The position numbers were made by a program, and so were the translations under genes. Of a stretch of 7,916 nt of DNA, positions 1 to 5,249 are shown in pieces. A model generated the notes under the pieces. That model was not told where the DNA came from, did no database searches, and was given only the letters and a program-made list of their open reading frames with translations. Origin of the DNA: Thermoplasmatota archaeon (GTDB lineage Archaea; Thermoplasmatota; E2; JACPAO01; JAHFTW01); assembly GCA_028289805.1 (NCBI GenBank), contig JANQNI010000314.1:1-7916 (forward strand), read 5' to 3'. Position 1 is the stretch's first letter, and every line of letters starts with the position of its first letter.

Positions 1-740
1 CGGCGCAACTGGGCGCGGCGGTGGCGCCCCTGGTGGCCGACGACGGCGTGCTGGCGAGCCTGCAAAACGGCCTGGGCAACGGTGAGAAGCTCGCCACGCT
101 GTTGCCCGCCGCCCGCGTCGCCGTGTGCCTGACCAGCCACGGCGTCCACGTGCCGGAGCCCGGCCGCGTCGTCCACGCCGGCACGGGCCCCACGAAGGTC
201 GGCCCCGTGCCCCAGCGCCCGGACGATGCGGACGGTGCCCGCACGGCCGAGGCGCTCTTGGACGACGCCGGCCTGGCGCCGGCCTGGTTCGACGAGATGC
301 GCGGCCACGTCTGGCACAAGGCCATCGTCAACGCCGGCCTCAACCCCGTCGGCGCCCTCTACGGGGTGCGCAACGGCGAGGTCGCGCGGCGGCCCGAGCT
401 GGCCGCGCTGAGCGCCGCGCTGGTGCGGGAGGCGGTGGCGCTGGCCGAGCGGGCCCGCGTGGACCTGCCCCCCGGCGACCTCGTGGAGGCGACGCGCCGG
501 GTGTGCCTCGAGACGGCCGAGAACCGGTGCTCCATGCTCCAGGACGTGGAGGCGCGGCGCCCCACGGAGGTGGAGCAGATCACCGGCCGCATGGTCCGCG
601 TCGCCGAGCAGTTGCTGGCGTCCATGCCCAGAAACGAGGGCGTCTACGGGCGCGTCAAGGACCTGGAGACGACGTACCTTGGCGCGGCGGCACAGCAGAC
701 GGCGTGGGACGAACTGGAGTTCCTGTCCCTCCCGGTGTAG
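1..740 (+). CDS. panE: 2-dehydropantoate 2-reductase (ketopantoate reductase), 3' part only
   Basis: This enzyme reduces 2-dehydropantoate to pantoate with NADPH, a cytoplasmic step of coenzyme A synthesis. The reading frame is open from base 3 at the left edge, so the N-terminal Rossmann fold with its GxGxxG motif lies outside the window. What is visible is the end of the nucleotide-binding domain, with the typical SLQNGLGN motif around bases 57-80, and the whole helical C-terminal domain. The catalytic Lys sits in WHKAIVNAGLNP at bases 318-320, with the conserved Asn residues four and eight positions later (330-332 and 342-344). The SMLQD..ARRPTEVEQI signature near the end carries the substrate-binding Glu at 567-569. 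These match the Lys176, Asn180/Asn184 and Glu256 pattern known from the E. coli enzyme. The GTG at base 21 is internal to the fold and is not the true start. The stop is TAG at 738-740. Other members of the 6-phosphogluconate dehydrogenase-like superfamily are possible but less likely. Confidence 0.9.
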   Translation, partial: AQLGAAVAPLVADDGVLASLQNGLGNGEKLATLLPAARVAVCLTSHGVHVPEPGRVVHAGTGPTKVGPVPQRPDDADGARTAEALLDDAGLAPAWFDEMRGHVWHKAIVNAGLNPVGALYGVRNGEVARRPELAALSAALVREAVALAERARVDLPPGDLVEATRRVCLETAENRCSMLQDVEARRPTEVEQITGRMVRVAEQLLASMPRNEGVYGRVKDLETTYLGAAAQQTAWDELEFLSLPV

Positions 741-815
741 GGTGCTTCCGGTCCTCGGTCCCCAAGGGGCGTGACCTGAACCCGTATCCCCTACCGTGAC
801 CCATAGGGTTTCCCC

Positions 816-1394
816 ATGCGTGGTCCGGCGCCGCGGACGCGTCCCCTCCGTCTCGCGGCCGCCCCAGCCCGCAGCGCCTACGTGGCGGGCTGGGCGTGGT
901 TGCTGGCGGCGACGGTCGCGTTCCTGCACGGCACCCTCGACGCCTTCGCGTGGGTGGCCCTCGCCCTGGGCGGGAGCGCTGCCGGGGCCGCCCTCGTCCG
1001 CGTCGTCCTCGCCCTCCTGGCCACGCCCCAGCAACTCGGCGTCACGTTGATCGTCCTGTCGTGGCCCGCCGCCACCGGCATCGAGATGCTCCGCGTCGTC
1101 GCCGGCGCCCCCGCGCCGGTCCCCGCCACCCTCGTCGCCTCCGCCCTCGTCATCATGGAGGTGCTGGCCGCCGTCGCCCTCCCCGCGCCGGCCGTTCCTG
1201 CGCGCCCCGCCCGGAGCCCGGCCGCCGTGCCCGAGGAGGACGCGGCCTCCGTCCCCGCGCCGGTGCCCGCCCCGAAGCCGCCCGCCCCCGCCCGCTCCGT
1301 TCGTCCCGTCCGCTCCACCCGCTCCACCCGCTCCGTCCGGCGGACGCCGGCGCTGGTGGCCCCGCGGCCCTCCCTCGCCCGCCCCGTGGCCTGA
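816..1394 (+). CDS. Four-helix membrane protein with Ala/Pro/Arg-rich repeat tail, unrecognised
   Basis: I do not recognise this 192-residue protein. Codon third positions are overwhelmingly G or C, as in the clear genes around it, which supports it over the longer low-complexity frame on the opposite strand. About four hydrophobic segments are visible, at roughly residues 21-39, 43-69, 75-95 and 103-124, preceded by a short Arg-rich N-terminus. After residue 125 the protein becomes a low-complexity Ala/Pro/Val tail. The tail has one acidic patch (PEEDAAS, residues 139-145) and then five three-residue units of the type R-S/P-V/T (residues 160-174). The basic tail is probably cytoplasmic by the positive-inside rule, which is inference. 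It lies 75 bases after panE and 96 bases before pyrD, both on the same strand. The ATG at 816 is the first in frame and has no clear ribosome binding site. Confidence 0.7.
   Translation: MRGPAPRTRPLRLAAAPARSAYVAGWAWLLAATVAFLHGTLDAFAWVALALGGSAAGAALVRVVLALLATPQQLGVTLIVLSWPAATGIEMLRVVAGAPAPVPATLVASALVIMEVLAAVALPAPAVPARPARSPAAVPEEDAASVPAPVPAPKPPAPARSVRPVRSTRSTRSVRRTPALVAPRPSLARPVA
1293..1337 (+). repeat. 9-bp tandem repeat, five units, inside the membrane-protein gene
   Basis: Five consecutive 9-base units related to CGCTCCACC are present at 1293, 1302, 1311, 1320 and 1329. The units at 1311 and 1320 are identical. The repeat is in phase with the reading frame and gives R-S-V, R-P-V, R-S-T, R-S-T, R-S-V. 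Because each unit is three codons, gain or loss of units would lengthen or shorten the tail without breaking the frame. Confidence 0.8.
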
Positions 1395-1460
1395 GGGCCC
1401 GGTCCGGCGAACCCGGCGGACGCCCCCGCGGACCGCGCTCCCTGCGGCCGACCCATCACC

Positions 1461-1467
1461 TTTGAAA
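1461..1467 (+). promoter_or_regulatory. TATA-like element for a leaderless pyrD transcript
   Basis: TTTGAAA is a small A/T island in very GC-rich surroundings, and its centre is 27 bases upstream of the GTG start of pyrD at 1491. That is the distance expected between an archaeal TATA box and a transcription start at the first base of the start codon. No Shine-Dalgarno-like sequence is present between 1468 and 1490. The assignment comes from position and composition only. Confidence 0.5.
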
Positions 1468-1490
1468 CCACGCCCCCCGTCGCCGGCCCC

Positions 1491-2432
1491 GTGGACCTGC
1501 GCACCACCGTGACGGGCCTGGAGCTTTCCAACCCCCTGCTGCTGGCCTCCGGCATCCTCGACGAGACGGGCGCCAGCATGGCCCGCGCGGTGCGGGAGGG
1601 CGTCGGCGCCGTCGTGACCAAGTCCATGGGCCCGGCGCCGCGGCCCGGCCACCCCAACCCGACCGTGGTGGAGGTGGGCGGCGGGCTGCTCAACGCCATG
1701 GGGCTGCCCGGTCCCGGCGTGGCGCACTTCCGAGAGGAGATTGACCCCGCCCTCGCCGCCGGCGCCACCGTCGTCGGCAGCGTCTTCGGCGGCGACGCCC
1801 AGGAATACGCGCGGCTGGCGGCGGACATGGAGGCCCTCGGCGTCCACGCCGTGGAACTCAACGTCAGTTGCCCCCACGCCAAGGGCTACGGCAGCGAACT
1901 GGGCAGCGACCCCGCGGTGCTGCACGGCGTCGTCGCCGCCGTCAAGGACGCCGTGAAGGTCCCCGTGTGGACGAAGCTGACGCCCAACACGAACGACGTC
2001 ACCGCGCTGGGCCTCGCCGCCCAGGACGCCGGCACGGACGCCCTCGTCGCCACGAACACCCTCAAGGCCATCGCCATCGAGCCCGACGTGCGCATGCCCG
2101 TGCTGGGCAACAAGGTCGGCGGCCTCTCCGGCAAGGCGCTCAAGCCCGTCGCCCTGCGCGCCGTCTGGGACCTCCACCAGAAGGTCGACGTGCCCGTCGT
2201 CGCCAGCGGCGGCATCTACGACGCGCGCGACGTGCTGGAGTACGCCATGGCCGGCGCCACCGCCTTCCAGGTCGGCACCGCCCTCATGCACCGCGGCTGG
2301 GACGTCTTCACGGACATCCAGGAGGGCCTCACCGCCTGGATGGAGACGGAGCGCGTCGGGAACCTGTCCGAGATCACGGGCGCCGCGCACCACGGCCCGG
2401 GGCGCGGGGGCCGCGTGGGGACCGCCGGGTAA
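1491..2432 (+). CDS. pyrD: Dihydroorotate dehydrogenase, class 1B catalytic subunit
   Basis: This is the FMN-containing catalytic subunit that oxidises dihydroorotate to orotate in UMP synthesis; it is cytoplasmic. The 313-residue protein is of normal length for class 1 and forms one TIM barrel. Visible landmarks are NPLLLASG (residues 14-21), VVTKS with the FMN-binding Lys44, LLNAMGLP (67-73), ELNVSCPH with Asn124 and the catalytic Cys127, TKLTPN (161-166), GGLSG (210-214), the phosphate-binding VASGGIYD (237-244) and the VGTA motif (261-264). Cys rather than Ser as the catalytic base, together with a pyrK gene nearby, indicates the NAD-linked class 1B enzyme. GTG at 1491 is chosen because MDLRTTVTGLELSNPLL is the usual family N-terminus and a TATA-like block lies 27 bases upstream. 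The last 19 or so residues are a Gly/Arg-rich tail whose DNA also encodes the end of the opposing peptidase gene. Confidence 0.95.
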   Translation: MDLRTTVTGLELSNPLLLASGILDETGASMARAVREGVGAVVTKSMGPAPRPGHPNPTVVEVGGGLLNAMGLPGPGVAHFREEIDPALAAGATVVGSVFGGDAQEYARLAADMEALGVHAVELNVSCPHAKGYGSELGSDPAVLHGVVAAVKDAVKVPVWTKLTPNTNDVTALGLAAQDAGTDALVATNTLKAIAIEPDVRMPVLGNKVGGLSGKALKPVALRAVWDLHQKVDVPVVASGGIYDARDVLEYAMAGATAFQVGTALMHRGWDVFTDIQEGLTAWMETERVGNLSEITGAAHHGPGRGGRVGTAG

Positions 2433-3147
2433 CTGGCGCCGCGAGCCGCCGCAACCACGCCTCCGCCTCCTCCTTGCGGGGGAACCGGTCCTCCGCCTCC
2501 CGGAACGCCTCGTGGTGGACGACGCGCCGGCCGCCGGAGCCCGGAACGGGCGGGTGGACGATGTGCAGCAACTCGTGGTAGACCACGAAGTCCAGCACGA
2601 ACTCCGGCACCTCCGGGTCGTCCAGGACCCGGCTCAAGACGATGACCTGGTGGTCGGGGTCGTGGTGGCCGAAGCGGCGCCGGCTCGCGGTGCGGCTCCA
2701 ACTCAACGTGGGCGCCTCGGGCAGGACGAGGCCCAGGTCCATGGACACGCGCAGGTACGACTCCAGCAGGCTCCGGTGCGCGCCGACGGGGTCGACGTGC
2801 TTCCGGCCCGCCGCCTGCGCCCGCTCCCGGCGCCGGGCGCTCATCCGCTCGCTGCGCACCAACTCCCGGTACGCGCGCACGTCGCCGGCGTCCAGGCGGG
2901 ACTCCGGGAGCCCGAGGAGGCGGGACAAGAGCACGCCCGCCACGCCGCGCAGGGCCGCGTCCGGAGCGTCGCGCAAGTGGTCCGAGAGGCGCAGCCGCAC
3001 CCGACCGTCGCGCAGGCGCACCGTGGACTTGGTCGCCGTGTACGGGTAGAACGCCACGTGGGGCTCCGGACGCAGCGGGACACCCCGCAACCGCTCGTGG
3101 ACGGCCTGCACCAGCGGCACCAGGCCCGGCGCCGGCTCCTCCCGCAC
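2374..3147 (-). CDS. SprT/YgjP-like zinc metallopeptidase domain protein
   Basis: This is a predicted cytoplasmic zinc metallopeptidase of 257 residues, with no signal peptide or membrane segment. The zincin motif HELLH lies at residues 191-195 (His191, Glu192, His195). It follows a hydrophobic helix in the pattern GHHDPDHQVIVLSRVLD...PEFVLDFVVY, and is followed by VVHHEAFREAEDRFP, where His211 is the probable third zinc ligand. This layout matches a widespread SprT-like family in bacteria and archaea annotated as M48 or SprT-like; its substrate is not known. The N-terminal half (residues 1-110) is Arg-rich and I cannot assign it. The GTG at 3147 is chosen because the frame upstream is antisense to pyrK and because an A-tract is placed about 25 bases before it. 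The last 59 bases overlap the 3' end of pyrD tail to tail. A role beside the pyrimidine genes is not implied by the sequence. Confidence 0.8.
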   Translation of the reverse strand: MREEPAPGLVPLVQAVHERLRGVPLRPEPHVAFYPYTATKSTVRLRDGRVRLRLSDHLRDAPDAALRGVAGVLLSRLLGLPESRLDAGDVRAYRELVRSERMSARRRERAQAAGRKHVDPVGAHRSLLESYLRVSMDLGLVLPEAPTLSWSRTASRRRFGHHDPDHQVIVLSRVLDDPEVPEFVLDFVVYHELLHIVHPPVPGSGGRRVVHHEAFREAEDRFPRKEEAEAWLRRLAAPVTRRSPRGPRAPGRGARRP

Positions 3148-3168
3148 GCATCGAGCACCCGTCGGGCC

Positions 3169-3176
3169 TTTTTTGA
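3169..3176. promoter_or_regulatory. Shared A/T tract, candidate bidirectional TATA element
   Basis: TTTTTTGA is the only A/T-rich run in the gap between the divergent peptidase and pyrK genes. Its centre is about 26.5 bases from the GTG at 3199 on the + strand and about 25.5 bases from the GTG at 3147 on the - strand. It could therefore serve as a TATA box for leaderless transcripts in both directions. The GAGG at 3175-3178 could instead act as a ribosome binding site for a pyrK start at 3187. The regulatory role is inferred from spacing. Confidence 0.45.
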
Positions 3177-3198
3177 GGCCGCCGACGTGGCCCCGCCC

Positions 3199-4035
3199 GT
3201 GGAGCACGCCGCGTCGCCCGCCCTGCTGCAACGCCCCCGCATCACCACCGTCGAGCGACTGGAGTGGGAGACCGAACGGCACGCCACCGTCCGCTTCCAC
3301 GACCCCCTGCTCGCCGAGAGCCCCTCCGGCACCTTCTGCATGGTCTGGCTCCCCGGCGTCGACGAGGTCCCCATGGGCACCGGCTACACGGACGCAGCCG
3401 GCCGCGTCACGCTCACCATCGAGGGCAAGGGCGACTGCACCAACGCCCTGCTCGACCAGGGCGCCGGCACCCGCGTCGGCGTGCGCGGCCCCTACGGCAC
3501 CGGCTTCCGGCTCCCCGAGGAGCCCGGCAGGGTGTGCTTCGTCGGCGGTGGCACCGGCATCGCCCCCATGAGCCGCGGCGCCCAGCAAGCCCACGCCGCC
3601 GGCCACGACGTCACCGTCATCAGCGGCGCCCGCAGCGAGGACCTGCTGCTGCTCCACGACCACCTCAAGGACCGCCACGCCACCGGCAGCCTCCGCTACA
3701 AGCCCTGCACCGACGACGGCACCTTCGGATTCCACGGCTTCACCACCCAGAAGCTCGCCGAGCTGGGCGAGGGTGCCTTCGACGCCGTCTACGCCTGCGG
3801 CCCCGAACCCATGATGGTGCGCGTCGTCGAACAGTGCCGCGACGCCGGCACCTTCTGCGAGGCGTCCCTGGAACGCTACATGAAGTGCGCCGTCGGCGTC
3901 TGCGACGCCTGCACCGTCGGCGACGGACTGCGCCTCTGCGTCGAGGGCCCCGTCCTCGACGGCGAGCGGTTGGCGGGCGTGGCGGAGTTCGGGGTGGGGC
4001 ACCGGGACGCGGCGGGCCTGATGCACCCCTGGTAG
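3199..4035 (+). CDS. pyrK: Dihydroorotate dehydrogenase electron-transfer subunit (FAD, [2Fe-2S])
   Basis: PyrK passes electrons from the FMN of PyrD through a [2Fe-2S] cluster and FAD to NAD+. The protein has an N-terminal FAD-binding barrel (about residues 10-105, with VPMGTGYTD near 57-65 and RGPYG at 96-100). A NAD-binding domain follows, with VGGGTGIAPMSRG (115-127) and the YACGPEPMM motif (198-206). The C-terminus carries the PyrK-specific cluster site, with Cys230, Cys235, Cys238 and Cys247 (C-x4-C-x2-C-x8-C) followed by VEGPV. All expected ligands are present, so it should be functional. The start is GTG at 3199, giving 278 residues and lying about 27 bases from the A/T tract. GTG at 3187, four codons earlier and eight bases after a GAGG, is a real alternative. 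The open frame continues far upstream, but that part is antisense to the peptidase gene. Unusually, pyrK is separated from pyrD by that gene. Confidence 0.93.
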   Translation: MEHAASPALLQRPRITTVERLEWETERHATVRFHDPLLAESPSGTFCMVWLPGVDEVPMGTGYTDAAGRVTLTIEGKGDCTNALLDQGAGTRVGVRGPYGTGFRLPEEPGRVCFVGGGTGIAPMSRGAQQAHAAGHDVTVISGARSEDLLLLHDHLKDRHATGSLRYKPCTDDGTFGFHGFTTQKLAELGEGAFDAVYACGPEPMMVRVVEQCRDAGTFCEASLERYMKCAVGVCDACTVGDGLRLCVEGPVLDGERLAGVAEFGVGHRDAAGLMHPW

Positions 4036-4171
4036 GCGCTTCCCTGCCTGGTAGGCCGCTCGACCGAGGCCTCCCGGGGGCCGGTGCCTGCCCCGCCGGG
4101 GCCCGCCGGCGTCCGGGCCAGACCACAACGCCGCCCCGGCATCGGCGCCATTGCGTCCTCCGCCAGGAACG

Positions 4172-4177
4172 CTTAAG
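4172..4177 (+). promoter_or_regulatory. Possible TATA element for the RAM-protein operon
   Basis: CTTAAG stands out in a GC-rich gap. Its centre is about 42 bases upstream of the ATG at 4217, which would place a transcription start near 4201 and leave a leader of about 15 bases. The placement is plausible, but the core is short and no clear ribosome binding site follows. Confidence 0.3.
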
Positions 4178-4216
4178 CCCACGATGCGCCCATTGCAGCG
4201 CTACCGGTCGGTCCCC

Positions 4217-4450
4217 ATGGCAGTCGGTTTCGTCCTCATCAGTGCCGCCCCCCAGAAGGAGCACGACGTCTACAACACCCTCCTGAAGGTCTCGGAGATC
4301 GTCGAGTTGCATCCCCTGTTCGGCGAGTACGACCTCATCGCCAAGCTGGAAGCCGCCGACTTCGACACCCTCGGGCACGTCATCGTCAACAAGATCCGCT
4401 CCATCGAGGGCGTGGTGGATACCAAGACCCTCACGGGCACCAAGTTCTGA
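4217..4450 (+). CDS. Stand-alone Lrp/AsnC ligand-binding (RAM) domain protein
   Basis: This 77-residue protein consists of one RAM domain (beta-alpha-beta-beta-alpha-beta) and lacks the helix-turn-helix of full Lrp/AsnC regulators. Family landmarks are the first strand AVGFVLISA (2-10), the helix EHDVYNTLLKV (15-25), the turn and strand LFGEYDLIAKLEA (34-46), the helix FDTLGHVIVNKI (49-60) and the final strand after IEGVVDTKTL. In the family the Gly of FGEYD and the loop before it form the amino-acid or effector site between subunits. Such single-domain proteins are common in archaea and are thought to act as ligand-sensing partners of other proteins; the ligand and partner here are unknown. 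The ATG at 4217 gives the canonical N-terminus, while in-frame ATGs at 4151 and 4184 would add non-conserved residues. Its stop shares a base with the next start (TGATG), so the two genes should be translated together. Confidence 0.88.
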   Translation: MAVGFVLISAAPQKEHDVYNTLLKVSEIVELHPLFGEYDLIAKLEAADFDTLGHVIVNKIRSIEGVVDTKTLTGTKF

Positions 4451-4752
4451 TGGCCCTCGGGAGCATCTTCCTCTCGACGCTCCTGCTCGCCTTCGGCTTC
4501 ACGCTCCTCGTGGCGGGCCTCTTCGGTTCCTACTTCGGCCAGGGGCGCAGCCGAGGCGTCGGCCTCGCCCTGGCGCTGGTGGCGGTGCTCATCATCGGGG
4601 TCTTCTCCGCGCTGACGTGGGACCTGATGCCCGGCATCGAGCCGCGCTTCGACCCCGACGTCATCGCCAGCAGCCTCATCGCCGTGCTGGCGGCCACCCT
4701 CGGCAGCCTCGTCGCCGTGGGGACGTTCGTGATGAGCGTCATGCGCTCCTAG
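4450..4752 (+). CDS. Small three-helix membrane protein, unrecognised
   Basis: This 100-residue protein has three clear hydrophobic segments at about residues 4-26, 36-58 and 70-97. The first two are joined by a short basic loop (QGRSRG) and the last two by an acidic, proline-containing loop (PGIEPRFDPD). The charge distribution suggests that the basic loop is inside and the acidic loop outside. I do not recognise the family and see no catalytic or transport motif. The ATG at 4450 overlaps the TGA of the RAM-domain gene by one base, which is the strongest clue to its role: the pair is probably co-translated, and the RAM protein may sense a ligand for, or bind to, this membrane protein. That link is inference from gene order. 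Codon use matches the neighbouring genes. Confidence 0.8.
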   Translation: MALGSIFLSTLLLAFGFTLLVAGLFGSYFGQGRSRGVGLALALVAVLIIGVFSALTWDLMPGIEPRFDPDVIASSLIAVLAATLGSLVAVGTFVMSVMRS

Positions 4753-4824
4753 TTTTGCAGACCTCACTAGAGGCATCCTGTGCGTTGTACGGAACGACTC
4801 TATGTTCCACGTCGATGTCGAACC

Positions 4825-4839
4825 TGCGGCTTTGCCGCA
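4825..4839 (+). promoter_or_regulatory. Perfect 6-bp hairpin just upstream of the small secreted-protein gene
   Basis: TGCGGC-TTT-GCCGCA is an exact inverted repeat with a three-base loop, ending 10 bases before the ATG at 4850. It has no T-run after it, so it does not look like a terminator of the preceding operon. It could be an operator or a leader-RNA stem affecting translation. Both roles are inference. Confidence 0.4.
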
Positions 4840-4849
4840 CGTGATTGAC

Positions 4850-5212
4850 ATGAAAGGAAACAAAATGGCTCTGTTGGTCGGCGCCGCCCTGCTGGTGGCC
4901 GCCGCACCCCATGCCTCCGCCCACCACAGCGTCTGCGACAACCAGCCCCTGCCTGAGGACTTCAGCCTCGGCCTCGTGGGCGTGGACACGGGTGTCACCG
5001 ACGGCAACGGAACGAGCGCCTGCATCGGCAGCACGTCCCTCGGCATCGACGCCGACGACCCCCAGCAGGGTACGGGCGTGGTCGTCGAGGTGATCAACTG
5101 CCAGGGGGACAACACGCCCTGCCACCGCGCCATCGACGACACCGGCGCCGCCGTGGACCGCAGCAGCCCCGACGGGATCATCCTGGTGTACGTCGACGGC
5201 CAGCCCACCTAG
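4850..5212 (+). CDS. Small secreted protein with four cysteines, unrecognised
   Basis: This 120-residue protein begins with a typical Sec signal peptide: a basic start (MKGNK), a hydrophobic core (ALLVGAALLVAAA) and the cleavage-like site ASA-H after residue 24. The mature part, about 96 residues, is acidic and rich in Gly, Asp, Thr and Ser. It contains Cys29, Cys58, Cys84 and Cys91, enough for two disulfides. No membrane anchor follows the signal, so it is probably released or surface-associated. I do not recognise a family. ATG at 4850 is chosen because it gives the basic N-region; ATG at 4865 is the alternative and has an AAGGAAA-like purine stretch just before it. In-frame codons from 4802 would add residues that spoil the signal peptide. 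It is separated by 97 bases of lower-GC DNA from the preceding membrane-protein gene and runs convergently into the PGK gene, 37 bases away. Confidence 0.75.
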   Translation: MKGNKMALLVGAALLVAAAPHASAHHSVCDNQPLPEDFSLGLVGVDTGVTDGNGTSACIGSTSLGIDADDPQQGTGVVVEVINCQGDNTPCHRAIDDTGAAVDRSSPDGIILVYVDGQPT

Positions 5213-5249
5213 GTCCGGCCGACCTTCTCCCCCTCTTCCTCCTCGCGCC

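Noticed and set aside
789..808. Inverted repeat CCCTA / TAGGG before the membrane-protein gene
   Set aside because: It has five-base arms with a ten-base spacer in GC-rich DNA and no T-run; too weak to call an operator or terminator.
878..1882. Long - strand open frame opposite the membrane-protein gene and pyrD
   Set aside because: The translation is low-complexity Ser/Thr/Arg/Ala without domains, and it runs antisense to the conserved pyrD barrel; it exists because GC-rich DNA has few stops.
2512..3198. Upstream extension of the pyrK frame
   Set aside because: The added residues are antisense to the zinc-peptidase gene with its HELLH motif and do not resemble any part of PyrK.
4090..4102. 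GCCCC-GCC-GGGGC hairpin after pyrK
   Set aside because: It is short and in G/C-only DNA, with no following T-run; archaeal termination normally depends on T-rich runs, so it is not called a terminator.
3148..4182. Upstream extension of the peptidase frame
   Set aside because: It is antisense to all of pyrK and reads as Gly/Ala/Val-rich low complexity.
5222..5243. Pyrimidine-rich stretch between the convergent small secreted-protein and pgk genes
   Set aside because: It could aid termination of the + strand gene, but it is mostly C with only scattered T and no stem before it.
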